Shown: positions 1 through 8,681, counted from the stretch's first letter. The stretch is DNA of 34,273 nt from an uncultured Mycolicibacterium sp. (GCA_945957405.1 CAMFLL010000036.1:1-34273), one strand, 5' to 3'. Notes: a model not told the origin generated them from the sequence alone. Program-made: numbers and translations.

Positions 1-2307
1 GTCGAGGATCGCCGGTTCGTCCGTGGCCGTGGCCGGTACATCAACGATCTCGCGATGCCGGCGATGCTGCACATCGCGGTGGTACCCGCCGTGGTCGCTC
101 ATGCGAGACTCCTGTCGGTGGACGTCGCCGACGCCTTGGCCTCTCCCGGCGTCGTCACCATTCTGACCGGTGCCGACCTGGCCGAGATGATCGAGCCGGT
201 GCCGCAGGAACTCGCTTTACCCGAGATCGTCTGGTACCCACTGGCTGTCGACAAGATCCGATATGTGGGGGAGTGGGTCGCCGCCGTGGTGGCGACGTCG
301 CGGGCGGCCGCCGAGGATGCCGCCGAACTGGTGTACGTCGATTACGACGAACTGGAACCACTGGTGGACCCGCGGCAGGCGATGCAACCTGACGCGGCGC
401 TGCTGCACGAAGCGCACGGATCCAACGTGGTGTGGAATGAGCGCTACACGTGGGGTGACGTGGATGCGGCGTTCGCTTCTGCCGACCATGTCTTCGAGTA
501 CACCTACCGTTGGCATCGACATTCCGGCGTACCGCTGGAAACCTTCGGCGCCATCGCGCAGGTCGATCAGACCGGCATCCTGGAGATCTGGGCGTCCCAT
601 CAGAACCCCGACATCCAGCAGGAGGCCATCCGTGTCATGCGCACACCGAAGGTCAAGGTGCACATGGACATCGACATCGGTGGGTCGTACGGATCCAAAC
701 GCGGCCGCAAGCAGATGTACCTCACGGCGGCCGCCGCGATGCGCACCGGAAGGCCGGTCAAGTTCCAGGAGGACCGGATCGAGAACATGCAGGCCAGCGA
801 CGGGCACGGACCCGACCGGTTCTACCGCGTCAAAGTCGCCGCTTCCGACGACGGCATGGTGGCCGCGCTCGATGTCGATGTCATCGAGGACCTGGGCGCC
901 TACTGTGGCCGTGGTCCACGCCAGATCACCAAACCGACGTCGGCGGTGGTGGGTCCGTACCGCATACCCGCCGTGCGCTACGGCGGCTACGGCGTTCTGA
1001 CGTGCAAGACCAACCAGGTCCCGTTCCGCGGCGCGGGTCAGTCACCGCACAATTTCGCTCTCGAGCGGACCATGGACCTGCTCGCCCGCGATCTCGGTAT
1101 CGACCGGGTCGAGTTGCGTCAGCGCAATTACATTCAGCCGCACGAGTTTCCGTATGAGATTCCCGGTGGGGCGATCTACGACTCGGGAAACTACCCGGGG
1201 GCCACGGAACTGGCCGTCAAACAAGCCCGGATCGAAGACCTGCTCGCCGAGCAGTCCGAGGCGCGGGCGGCGGGCAGGTTGTACGGAATCGGGACAGCGG
1301 CGGGTCTGGATCCCGGTGGCGCCGCGGCCGAACACGGTGAGGGCGTGCGGATCGAGATCGACGCCACCGGTCATGTCATCGTCACCATCGGTTTTCAGTC
1401 CGCCGGTCAGGCCCACGAGAGCATGGTCACACAGATCGTCTGCGAGGAGCTCGGCGTCGAGGTGGCCGACGTCATCGTGCAGCGCAGCCACGGACTCGGC
1501 GGAATCTACGCCGGAGCGCCCACCGGAAACCGGATGACGCAGATGCTCGGCACGTCGGTGCACCAGTGCGCGGCCAAGGTTCGCAACAAACTGCGCGACA
1601 TCGCGGCGTTCACCTTGGAGGTGGCCACCGACCAGATCGACATCGACGGTACGGAGTATCGCGTCACCACCGACCCCGACCGGCATCGGACGCTGCGTCA
1701 GCTCGCCAAGATCGCCTACGGCCCCCGACTGAACTGCCCGCCCGGAATGGAACCGAGCATCGTCGAGCACAATGTCTACGCCGGACCCGACATCGTCACG
1801 AAGCGAAAACTCAAGACCGGCGCCAAGCAGTTTCCGACGTACTCGTTCGACTTCCATGTCGTGGTCGCCGAAGTCGATCCCGAGACTTTCGAGATCACCC
1901 TGCGCAAGTACGTCGTGGTGCACGACTGCGGAACGGTGATCAACCCGCTGGTCGTCGACGGTTTCGTGTACGGCGGTATCGGTCATGGTGTCGGCGGTGC
2001 GCTGTATGAGAACTTCGCCTACGACGAGCGGGGAAACCTCCTGGCGGCGAGTTTCATGGACTACCTGATGCCCACGGCGGCCGAGATTCCCCACGTCGAA
2101 CTGTTCGAGCAGTGCACGCCGACACCGTTGCACCCTTACGGAGCGAAGGGCACCGCCGAAGGCGCGTACATGACGGCGCCGGCGGCCATCGCGGCGGCCA
2201 TCGAGGATGCGGTCGCGCCGTTGGGCATCAGGATCACCGAGGTGCCGGTGACACCGCAGGTGATCTTCGATTCGCTTGCCGCGCTGCAGGAAAGGAGTGC
2301 GATGTGA
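1..2307 (+). CDS. Xanthine dehydrogenase family, molybdopterin-binding large subunit (5' partial)
   Basis: This is the large catalytic subunit of a molybdenum hydroxylase (CoxL/XdhB/aldehyde oxidase superfamily), which hydroxylates a carbon of a heterocycle, aldehyde or acyl-CoA using water. The frame is open from base 1, and its first residues (VEDRRFVRGRGRYINDL) match the usual start region of the family, so only a short N-terminal piece lies outside the window. The molybdenum-cofactor loop FRGAGQ lies at visible codons 342-347. The C-terminal GAKGTAEGAY carries the expected catalytic Glu at codon 720. The FRGAG form, rather than AYRCSFR, argues against true aerobic CO dehydrogenase (form I). 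The stop overlaps the GTG start of the FAD subunit. The 2Fe-2S subunit is not in the window and may lie upstream. Substrate unknown. Confidence 0.93.
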   Translation, partial: VEDRRFVRGRGRYINDLAMPAMLHIAVVPAVVAHARLLSVDVADALASPGVVTILTGADLAEMIEPVPQELALPEIVWYPLAVDKIRYVGEWVAAVVATSRAAAEDAAELVYVDYDELEPLVDPRQAMQPDAALLHEAHGSNVVWNERYTWGDVDAAFASADHVFEYTYRWHRHSGVPLETFGAIAQVDQTGILEIWASHQNPDIQQEAIRVMRTPKVKVHMDIDIGGSYGSKRGRKQMYLTAAAAMRTGRPVKFQEDRIENMQASDGHGPDRFYRVKVAASDDGMVAALDVDVIEDLGAYCGRGPRQITKPTSAVVGPYRIPAVRYGGYGVLTCKTNQVPFRGAGQSPHNFALERTMDLLARDLGIDRVELRQRNYIQPHEFPYEIPGGAIYDSGNYPGATELAVKQARIEDLLAEQSEARAAGRLYGIGTAAGLDPGGAAAEHGEGVRIEIDATGHVIVTIGFQSAGQAHESMVTQIVCEELGVEVADVIVQRSHGLGGIYAGAPTGNRMTQMLGTSVHQCAAKVRNKLRDIAAFTLEVATDQIDIDGTEYRVTTDPDRHRTLRQLAKIAYGPRLNCPPGMEPSIVEHNVYAGPDIVTKRKLKTGAKQFPTYSFDFHVVVAEVDPETFEITLRKYVVVHDCGTVINPLVVDGFVYGGIGHGVGGALYENFAYDERGNLLAASFMDYLMPTAAEIPHVELFEQCTPTPLHPYGAKGTAEGAYMTAPAAIAAAIEDAVAPLGIRITEVPVTPQVIFDSLAALQERSAM

Positions 2308-3170
2308 AACCGTCACCGTTCGATTACCACCGGGCCGTCGACGTGGACGACGCGGTGGCCGCGCTGCACGGCGCCGAGGACGGTAAGGCCATCGCGGGCG
2401 GCCAGAGTCTGATCGCACTGATGAACTTTCGGCTGGCGCGGCCTGAACTGCTCGTCGACATCAATCCGCTGCACGATCTGGACTACATCGAGGCACGGCC
2501 CGACGGCGGCCTCGCGATCGGGGCGATGACGCGGCAGCGGTCGATCGAGCATTCGGACCTGGTACGGCGGCGCTGCCCCGTGATGTCGGAGGCGATGCCG
2601 CTCATCGCGCACGCCGTCATCCGTAATCGGGGCACCATCGGCGGCAGCCTCGCCCACGCCGACGCCGGATCCGAACTGTGCACGGTGAGCCTGGCGGTCG
2701 ACGCGCGTCTGAAGGTGCGCGGGCCGTCGGGTGACCGCGAGATCCCGGCCGCGGAGTTCTTCCAGGGCCCGCTGACCACGGCGCTGGAACCCGACGAGCT
2801 GTTGACCGAGATCATCATCCCCCCGACGCCGGCGCGGTCAGGATTCGGATACAGCGAGGTGTCAAGGCGTAAAGGTGATTTCGCGCTCGCCGGGGTGGGG
2901 GCGGTGATCGGATTCGCCGAGGACGGCACCGTCGATCATGCGAGAATCGCCTATACGTCGATGGGCCCCAATGCTCTTCGCGCGCCGACCGTCGAAGAGT
3001 TCCTGGTGGGCTCCAGGATGGACGAGCAGGCCATCGCGGCGGCCGCCGATCTGGCTGACGGTGACCTGAGCCCGACCGACAGCCTGCACGGCAGCGCGCT
3101 GTACCGGATGCAACTGGCGCGTGCCCTCACCAGGCGGGTGCTGCGCCGGGCGGTCGAACGCGCCGCCTGA
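2304..3170 (+). CDS. Xanthine dehydrogenase family, FAD-binding medium subunit
   Basis: This is the FAD subunit (CoxM/XdhC type, 288 aa), which passes electrons from the Mo/Fe-S centres to an acceptor. The GTG start at 2304 overlaps the TGA of the large subunit and has AAAGGAG at 2291-2297. The two FAD pyrophosphate-binding motifs are AGGQS (residues 31-35) and TIGGS (111-115). The C-terminal region resembles the CO dehydrogenase flavoprotein C-terminal domain. An open frame extends upstream to 2112 but lies inside the large-subunit gene and has no family similarity. The stop is only 2 bp from the stop of the convergent gene on the minus strand. It probably forms one enzyme with the preceding product. 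Confidence 0.93.
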   Translation: MKPSPFDYHRAVDVDDAVAALHGAEDGKAIAGGQSLIALMNFRLARPELLVDINPLHDLDYIEARPDGGLAIGAMTRQRSIEHSDLVRRRCPVMSEAMPLIAHAVIRNRGTIGGSLAHADAGSELCTVSLAVDARLKVRGPSGDREIPAAEFFQGPLTTALEPDELLTEIIIPPTPARSGFGYSEVSRRKGDFALAGVGAVIGFAEDGTVDHARIAYTSMGPNALRAPTVEEFLVGSRMDEQAIAAAADLADGDLSPTDSLHGSALYRMQLARALTRRVLRRAVERAA

Positions 3171-3172
3171 TC

Positions 3173-3679
3173 TCAGTCGGCGCGATAGAGGCCGCGGATG
3201 CGTTTGCGGGCATGTGGTTTCATCTCAGCGGCCCACTCGCTGCCGCTGATCGCCCGCCACTGTGGTGTCTTGTTGACGTCCAGATCGCGGAGGTGGTAGA
3301 CCGCGAAATAGCCGGGCTCGCCGTCTAGGGCCCGGTATCGATGTGCCGACAATGTGCCCGGCGCCGCGCCCAGGCCCGGTACGTGCTCCTGGTCCATCCA
3401 GGCATTGAATCCCGCCTCGTGGCCCGGTGCCGGCTCCTGACCCACTGCCAGCAGCGCGGTGGCGGCGCCGCGGTCGCCGGGTTCGGCGAGATCATCCATC
3501 TGCTCACCGATCCACACGGTGACGGAATCCCCGAAATCACCGGAGAATTCGTCACGATCATCGATCAACAGCACGCGGCGATAGCCGGGCTCGCCGTCCA
3601 CGGCCTGCCAATGCGTGCCGGCCGGCCCCGGGATGGGTTGCTCGGAACCCAGCAGCACGACGATCCGCGGTCCGGCCAT
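3173..3679 (-). CDS. Small dimeric alpha-beta-barrel-like protein (EthD/DUF4286-like)
   Basis: This 168-aa protein is the last gene of the minus-strand operon. Its ATG (3677-3679) overlaps the TGA of the racemase-like gene, suggesting coupled translation. It appears to contain two ferredoxin-like halves. The C-terminal half has the pattern FNAWMDQEHVPGL followed by HRYRALDGEPGYFAVYHL, typical of EthD-like or DUF4286 dimeric alpha-beta barrels. The N-terminal half repeats DGEPGYRRVLLIDD. Proteins of this fold sit in many catabolic operons as small isomerases, monooxygenases or proteins of unknown role. No catalytic residue can be assigned. Family placement is from pattern only. Confidence 0.75.
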   Translation of the reverse strand: MAGPRIVVLLGSEQPIPGPAGTHWQAVDGEPGYRRVLLIDDRDEFSGDFGDSVTVWIGEQMDDLAEPGDRGAATALLAVGQEPAPGHEAGFNAWMDQEHVPGLGAAPGTLSAHRYRALDGEPGYFAVYHLRDLDVNKTPQWRAISGSEWAAEMKPHARKRIRGLYRAD

Positions 3680-4500
3680 CAGGCCTCTGCGCCCGACTGC
3701 CCGAAACGGTCGAGGCCGTAGAACTTCTCGACCTCGGCGAGCCGCGGTGCCGGTGGACGGGCGGAGAAGAAGTCACACGCTGAGGCCCGAAGGCCGGTGG
3801 TCCGGGCCAGATCGACGAACATCTCCCCGAATTTCAGTGTGACGCCGAGACAGTCGACCACGGCGATCTCGTCGACGCGGGTCAGGCCGGCGACCGACAA
3901 CACCGTCGACACCGGCGCCTCGCCCGGGATGACCACGTCGACACCGTGTTCGCGGGCCAGGCGGCGCGTCACCTCGGTGACCCGGTCGACGACGGGATCG
4001 GGCTTCTCGAATGCGTCGAACACCGTGCGGTAGTCCTGACCGAGCGACTGCACCCCCCACGCCCGGTCGCGCATGCCGAATTTGTCGATATGCGCTTCAT
4101 ACAGCGGGATGTACTCGTCGATCATGGTCAGGATGGCGAATCTGCGGCCCAGCATGGCCGCGGCGTACATCGAGGCCTGCGCATAGCTGATGACGGGAAT
4201 GTCGACCAGGGACTGCGCCTCGGCGTGGATGTTCTCGGGCAGGTTCATGATGAGGAACCCGTCGTACCCTTCGGCCTCGGCCTGCTGGACGTTGCGCAAA
4301 AGCTGAAGTGAATGCACGTACGCGAGGTAGACATACCGGTTGTCGAACCCGGGATATTCGGTGATGTAGGTGCTCGGTGTCAGACCATGCAGATCGACGA
4401 CGGTGCCGGGGGCGCCGACGCGGCGGAAATGCTCGGACATGGCGGCGGCATACTGCGGCAGTTTGGCGAGTTCGGTGCGGCTTTGATGCCAGAGTCTCAT
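3679..4500 (-). CDS. Asp/Glu/hydantoin racemase superfamily protein lacking both catalytic cysteines
   Basis: This 273-aa protein starts MRLWHQSRTEL, the usual opening of hydantoin racemase-like proteins, and keeps the two-domain pattern (DIPVISYAQASMYAAAMLG at 100-118; FAILTMIDEY at 121-130). Members racemise amino acids or hydantoins or isomerise maleate, using one Cys from each domain. Here the first Cys position reads IMNLPEN (84-90) and the second reads IPGEAPV (191-197). The only cysteines are Cys217 (VVDCLG) and Cys242, outside the usual positions. It may therefore be a decarboxylase, lyase, binding protein or inactive relative rather than a two-base racemase. It sits 34 bp downstream of the IclR gene and overlaps the next gene. 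The fold assignment is fairly secure, the activity is not. Confidence 0.82.
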   Translation of the reverse strand: MRLWHQSRTELAKLPQYAAAMSEHFRRVGAPGTVVDLHGLTPSTYITEYPGFDNRYVYLAYVHSLQLLRNVQQAEAEGYDGFLIMNLPENIHAEAQSLVDIPVISYAQASMYAAAMLGRRFAILTMIDEYIPLYEAHIDKFGMRDRAWGVQSLGQDYRTVFDAFEKPDPVVDRVTEVTRRLAREHGVDVVIPGEAPVSTVLSVAGLTRVDEIAVVDCLGVTLKFGEMFVDLARTTGLRASACDFFSARPPAPRLAEVEKFYGLDRFGQSGAEA

Positions 4501-4534
4501 CGTGGCGCCGGCCCCAGGGTGGTGGACTGCGGCC

Positions 4535-5392
4535 TCACCGGTGCGTCGGCATGTTCAGTCGGCCCAGCTCGCTGCTGACCTGCTCGGAGCACTCGAGCAG
4601 AGCGGGCAGATACTCGTCGCGCAGACTGTCGGAGCTCGCTGGCCCCGCATGGGAGGCCACGCCGAGCGCGGCGACGACGGTGCCCCGGCCGTCGGTGACG
4701 GGTACCGCGACGGCGTGCAGCCCTTCCTCGTAGCCCTCGTCGCCGATCGCGTAACCGTCGCGGTAGACGCCGTCGAGAATGGCCGCGACCTGTCGCCGAT
4801 CGGTGGCCGTGTTGGGCGTCAGTGCCTCGAACTCCGTGCGCTCCAGGTAGGCCCGCCGTTCGTAGGCGGGCAGTGCCGCCAGCAGTACCTGCCCCATCGA
4901 TGTCGTGTAGGCGGGAACGCGCGTGCCGACCGGCAGTGTCACTGCCAGCATCCGTTTGGCAGGCACCTGCGCGACATAGAAGACGTTGCCGTCGTCGAGC
5001 ACCGACAGGAACGCCGAGGCGCCGACCCGCTCGACGAGCGAATTGAGATGCGGCGCAGCGACGGTGGGCACGCTGAGCGTCGAGATGTAGGGGTAGCCGA
5101 GTTCGAGCACGGTCGGGCGTAACGCGAACGTGCGCCCGTCAAAACTCACGTAGTTCAATTCGACCAGCGTCAAAAGGAAGCGTCGCGCCGCCGCTCGGGT
5201 CAGGCCGGTTCGATTGGCGACCTCGGTCATGGTCAGCCGCGGGTGTTCGGCGTCGAACGACCGGAGCACGGCCAGACCCCGCTCCAGCGACTGCACGTAG
5301 CTGGTGCTGCGCTTCTTGGCCCCCTGGTCACCCGCGTCGTCCTCGGGGGTGACCATGTCGTCGGACTCGGGGGCATGCCTGCCGCCTTGCAA
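4535..5392 (-). CDS. IclR-family transcriptional regulator
   Basis: The protein has an N-terminal winged helix (SYVQSLERGLAVLRSF then LTMTEVANRTGLTRAAARR) and a C-terminal IclR effector domain (HAVAVPVTDGRGTVVAALGV), as in PcaR/PobR-type regulators of aromatic catabolism. I place the start at TTG 5392 (285 aa) because AGGGGAGG lies 6 bases upstream. ATG 5356 (273 aa) is an alternative with a poorer ribosome site, and a further TTG at 5419 is possible. It lies between the MmgE/PrpD and racemase-like genes on the same strand, so it is probably co-transcribed with its targets. It may also control the divergent decarboxylase operon. The ligand is presumably an organic acid intermediate (inference). 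Confidence 0.93.
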   Translation of the reverse strand: MQGGRHAPESDDMVTPEDDAGDQGAKKRSTSYVQSLERGLAVLRSFDAEHPRLTMTEVANRTGLTRAAARRFLLTLVELNYVSFDGRTFALRPTVLELGYPYISTLSVPTVAAPHLNSLVERVGASAFLSVLDDGNVFYVAQVPAKRMLAVTLPVGTRVPAYTTSMGQVLLAALPAYERRAYLERTEFEALTPNTATDRRQVAAILDGVYRDGYAIGDEGYEEGLHAVAVPVTDGRGTVVAALGVASHAGPASSDSLRDEYLPALLECSEQVSSELGRLNMPTHR

Positions 5393-5447
5393 AACCGGCC
5401 TCCCCTGTGATGTTCGCAATGAGAACTGTCGTGCGTTGAATGGAAGG

Positions 5448-6869
5448 CTACCGGCGCGGCGGAGACGCTGTCAAAACATCGTCACCCGACACTAGCGCCA
5501 GCAGTTCGGTGAGCGCACCACTCTGGGGCAATCGGTAAACCGCGTCGGTCAGCGCGTCCCGCCGGTCCTGCGAGTAAGTGAGCCGCGTCAGATCGTCGAA
5601 CTTTGCCACTATCTCCTCGTTGCTGAGCGGGTTCGTGGGGTCCCCCCTGGGGTGCTCGGCCCGGCCGTGCAGCACCGTGCCGTCGTGCATCCGGATCTCG
5701 ACCCAGGCCGGCCACGACGCCGGGTAGCGGGCATCGAGTGCCGGATCGCCGACGCACTGCACGCGGTCCATGAGCGCGGTCACCGCCGGATCGGCGTAGC
5801 GCTGCGGGTCGAACTGCGCGGTGCCCAGCTCGCCGTCGAGAACCGTCACGGCGGCCACGAACGGCATGCTGAACTGTGCGTCGGCCAGGGTCCGGGGCCG
5901 CCGGGTGCGGTTCGGCGGTTCCCACACCGTGGTCAATCCCGGCCCGATCATCCCGATGGTGATCGAGTCGATGTGATGGGGGTCGACCGGATGATCGGCC
6001 AGCACGCTACGCAGCGCCCCCACCGCCGACTGCGTGTTGCGACAACTCGGATACGGCTTCACGCCGGTCAGGGTGACCTCGGCCGGCGCACTGCCCAGGC
6101 CGGCCAGCAGCCGGTCGGGCCGGGGATCCTCACTCTGCGCCGCGAGGAGTCCCCGAGTGCCGGCGATGGGGTCGGCGAGGCCGGGAAAACCGCGGCGCGC
6201 CAGCAGCGCACCCTGCACGCCACGCTGGACGGCATACGCCGGATGGAGCTGCTTGGTGATCGCACCCTCGACCAGGAACTGCATGCTTCCCCCCGCGACC
6301 GTGCCGGCCAGCGACAACGCTGTCACGGACGTGTCGAGATCGAGGGCGAGGCAGACTCCGGCCGCCGCGGCGGCGCCGAAATGCCCGGCGGTGGATGTCG
6401 GGTGGAAATGACGCGCGCGGTGCGCGTGCGGGTTCAGGGCCCGCGCCACCCGGCACAGCACCTCGTACCCGGCGTACACCGCCGCAACGAAACGGTGTTC
6501 GTCGCCGCCGGCGATCACCGCGGCGGCCAGTGCTGCCGGAAAGATCACCGCACCGGGATGCGCCGACGCGGGCGTATGGGTGTCGTCGAATTCGTAGGAT
6601 GCCGCGGCCACCGCGTTGGCCATGGCGGCCTCTGTCGGCGACGCGGTGTGTCCGGTGCCGATGATCGCCAGCGTCTTCGGCGAGCGGCGGTCGAGGTCTG
6701 CCAGCACATGCTCGGTCATGAGCTCGGCGACCCGGCTGCGCGCGCCCCACACCGTGACACCGAGATGGTCGAGGAACAGCGTGCGGACGGCCGCCAGGAC
6801 CGCCGGATCGTCAGTCGGACGGTTTGCCAGCACCTGTGCGAGCAGCTCCCGGGTCAGTGAGTCCGTCAT
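5448..6869 (-). CDS. MmgE/PrpD family protein (cis-aconitate decarboxylase/2-methylcitrate dehydratase superfamily)
   Basis: This 473-aa protein is the first gene of the minus-strand operon. ATG 6869 is chosen over the ATG at 6884 because AAGGGAGG lies just upstream of 6869. The family holds 2-methylcitrate dehydratase, cis-aconitate decarboxylase and iminodisuccinate epimerase, all acting on polycarboxylates. Of the four members in this window, it looks closest to the cis-aconitate decarboxylase type. It has FDDTH (94-98), HPG (104-106), FHPTSTAGHFG (155-165), ITKQLHP with Lys206, and GVKPYPSCRNTQ, matching the active-site segments described for that enzyme. The exact substrate is unknown. 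It diverges from the UbiD gene across 157 bp that holds a likely promoter. Confidence 0.93.
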   Translation of the reverse strand: MTDSLTRELLAQVLANRPTDDPAVLAAVRTLFLDHLGVTVWGARSRVAELMTEHVLADLDRRSPKTLAIIGTGHTASPTEAAMANAVAAASYEFDDTHTPASAHPGAVIFPAALAAAVIAGGDEHRFVAAVYAGYEVLCRVARALNPHAHRARHFHPTSTAGHFGAAAAAGVCLALDLDTSVTALSLAGTVAGGSMQFLVEGAITKQLHPAYAVQRGVQGALLARRGFPGLADPIAGTRGLLAAQSEDPRPDRLLAGLGSAPAEVTLTGVKPYPSCRNTQSAVGALRSVLADHPVDPHHIDSITIGMIGPGLTTVWEPPNRTRRPRTLADAQFSMPFVAAVTVLDGELGTAQFDPQRYADPAVTALMDRVQCVGDPALDARYPASWPAWVEIRMHDGTVLHGRAEHPRGDPTNPLSNEEIVAKFDDLTRLTYSQDRRDALTDAVYRLPQSGALTELLALVSGDDVLTASPPRR

Positions 6870-6917
6870 CGGACCTCCCTTCATGCCACGGCGTCGGCCC
6901 TGGGTCGCGATAGGGCA

Positions 6918-6945
6918 TTGACGTGGTTCACAGGCTGGCTAGACT
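6918..6945 (+). promoter_or_regulatory. Probable SigA-type promoter for the UbiD operon
   Basis: TTGACG (6918-6923) and TAGACT (6940-6945) are separated by 16 bp and point toward the UbiD gene, giving a leader of about 75 bases. It lies in the divergent region shared with the MmgE/PrpD-IclR operon. TCGCGCACA at 6971-6979 resembles one half (TTGCGCACA) of the palindromes upstream of the two ABC cassettes. Assigned by eye. Confidence 0.55.
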
Positions 6946-7026
6946 CACGCAGAGTAAACGTTAGTACGCATCGCGCACAAAGGCACATTCTCCGCCACCC
7001 GGCGAACCGGCAGGAAGTGAGACCGA

Positions 7027-8481
7027 ATGTCCCGTGAGCAGACCTCCTTGCGCCAGCCCCGTACGCCGGTCAGCGGCGTCAAGGACCTCGGCTCCTATCT
7101 CGACACCATCAAGGATGATCCCGCGCAGTACCGCTCGGTGAGCCGTGAGGTCAACCCGATGAACTTCGATGTGACCGCGATCCTGGAGCACCTCGACCAG
7201 CGGCGCGAGTTTCCGACGGTGTCGTTCGACAATCCGCTCGATGTGCACGGTGACCCCAGCGTGTTCCCCGTCGTGAGCAATCTGTGGGCCACCCGGGAGC
7301 GTTGTGCGCATGCCGTCGGGTTGCCGCCAACCGAAGCCGGTGCGCCGCTGGGCCTGCGCTTCGCCGAAATGGTGGATCGCCGCCGAGATCCGGTGATCGT
7401 TGCCGATGCGCCCGTGCATGCCAACGTCTGGCGCGGCGACGACGCCGATCTGTGGCGGCTGCCGGTGGTCCGGCATTCCGAGATGGACCTCGGCGGTGTG
7501 CTGACGATGGCCTTGGTGATGCACGCGCCCGGCGAGGAGTTCTACAACATCACCTTCGTCAAACAGTTCGCGGAGAGCCCCCGGGGCGGTGGCGTCACCA
7601 TCCACTCGGCGCACATGAGCAGGATGCTGAAGGAGTGGGAACGCCGGGGCGAGACCATTCCCGTCATCAACGTGCTCGGCCACCATCCGGCGTTCTGGAT
7701 CGGCACCTTGAACAACACACCGTACGGCGACAACGAATATGCCACCGCCGGTGGCTTTCTCGATGAACCTGTGCGGTTGGCGTCGTCGGTGACCTGGGGT
7801 GACAAGTTCCTGGTGCCGGCCGACGCCGAGATCATCATCGAGGGCGAGATCACCCCCGGTGAGCAGACCATCGTCGATCCGTTCGGCGAGATCAGCCGGC
7901 AATACCAGCCGCAGGAACTGGCACCGATGATGCGGGTCAAGGCAATCACCTTCCGCGACGGCGCGATCATGCAGGACATCTTCAGCGGTCACCGTGAACA
8001 CATGCTGCTGGGCAGCATCCCGCGCGAGGGCACTATCCGCAAACATCTCGCCGAGAAGATCGGCACCGTCACAGCGGTGAACATGCCGTTCTCCGGCTGT
8101 GGTCGCTACGTCGCCTACATTGCGATCAAGAAGAGCACCGATTACCAGGGCAAGCTCGCCGCGCTGCAGGCCATCGCGCATGTGCCCAACCTCCAGGTGG
8201 CCGTGGTGGTCGACGAGGACATCGACGTCTTCAACGAGGAAGATGTGCTCTGGGCGGTCAACACCTACGTCGATCCTTCTGTCGATGTCGACACCGTGAA
8301 GAACCTCCGCCATCCCACCGATCCGCGCGGGCTCGGTTCGACGCGCGTTCTCATCGACGCGACGCGGCCCACCCATATCGCGTTCCCCACTCGCCTGCGG
8401 GTGCCGCCGGATGCCATGGCGCGCATCGCGGTCGACGAATGGCTCGATGAGGTAGGCGACCGCGCGAAGGGAAAGCAATGA
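7027..8481 (+). CDS. UbiD-family decarboxylase/carboxylase (prenylated-FMN type)
   Basis: This 484-aa protein has the UbiD family length and order: an N-terminal domain with LDQRREFPTVSF, the prFMN-binding split barrel, and a C-terminal domain (residues about 340-470). Family members reversibly decarboxylate aromatic, heteroaromatic or alpha,beta-unsaturated acids with prenylated FMN made by UbiX; no ubiX is in the window. The usual EGPFGE motif reads VDPFGE (283-288): Glu288 is kept but the first Glu is Val283. The usual N-x-x-x-YR segment reads YNITFVKQ (173-180), so the Arg appears to be Lys179. The ribosome site is AGGAAG shortly before ATG. The stop overlaps the ATG of the zinc-ribbon gene, so the two are probably made together. 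Confidence 0.93.
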   Translation: MSREQTSLRQPRTPVSGVKDLGSYLDTIKDDPAQYRSVSREVNPMNFDVTAILEHLDQRREFPTVSFDNPLDVHGDPSVFPVVSNLWATRERCAHAVGLPPTEAGAPLGLRFAEMVDRRRDPVIVADAPVHANVWRGDDADLWRLPVVRHSEMDLGGVLTMALVMHAPGEEFYNITFVKQFAESPRGGGVTIHSAHMSRMLKEWERRGETIPVINVLGHHPAFWIGTLNNTPYGDNEYATAGGFLDEPVRLASSVTWGDKFLVPADAEIIIEGEITPGEQTIVDPFGEISRQYQPQELAPMMRVKAITFRDGAIMQDIFSGHREHMLLGSIPREGTIRKHLAEKIGTVTAVNMPFSGCGRYVAYIAIKKSTDYQGKLAALQAIAHVPNLQVAVVVDEDIDVFNEEDVLWAVNTYVDPSVDVDTVKNLRHPTDPRGLGSTRVLIDATRPTHIAFPTRLRVPPDAMARIAVDEWLDEVGDRAKGKQ

Positions 8482-8642
8482 CCACGAAACGAATCTTCTG
8501 GGCTACCTGCCCTGAGTGCGCCAAACCGTTCCTTGTCGACGGGGCGCTGCGCCACGCCGGAATCGAGCTGATCTGCCCCTTCTGCTCGCGCCGGTTTCTG
8601 CCCGACGACGCCGCCGAACTCGATGAACGCTCGGCGCGATGA
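8478..8642 (+). CDS. 54-residue zinc-ribbon protein, probable UbiD partner
   Basis: A small gene starts at ATG 8478, overlapping the UbiD stop (ATGA), and ends with TGA at 8640-8642. It encodes 54 residues with two CPxC knuckles, CPEC (11-14) and CPFC (33-36), the spacing of a four-Cys zinc ribbon. The tail is acidic. Hydroxyarylic acid decarboxylases of the VdcBCD/BsdBCD type carry a small CxxC-rich subunit D of unknown role beside the UbiD-type subunit C. By position and motif this looks like a short analogue. No sequence similarity to subunit D beyond the cysteine pairs is claimed. Its size could cause automatic annotation to miss it. Confidence 0.82.
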   Translation: MTTKRIFWATCPECAKPFLVDGALRHAGIELICPFCSRRFLPDDAAELDERSAR

Positions 8643-8681
8643 ATTCGCCCGTGCGGCGGATAAATACAGCTTCTCTTCTCG

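Noticed and set aside
1..2307. Aerobic carbon monoxide dehydrogenase large subunit
   Set aside because: The form I active-site loop AYRCSFR is absent; the loop is FRGAGQ, as in general aldehyde or heterocycle hydroxylases.
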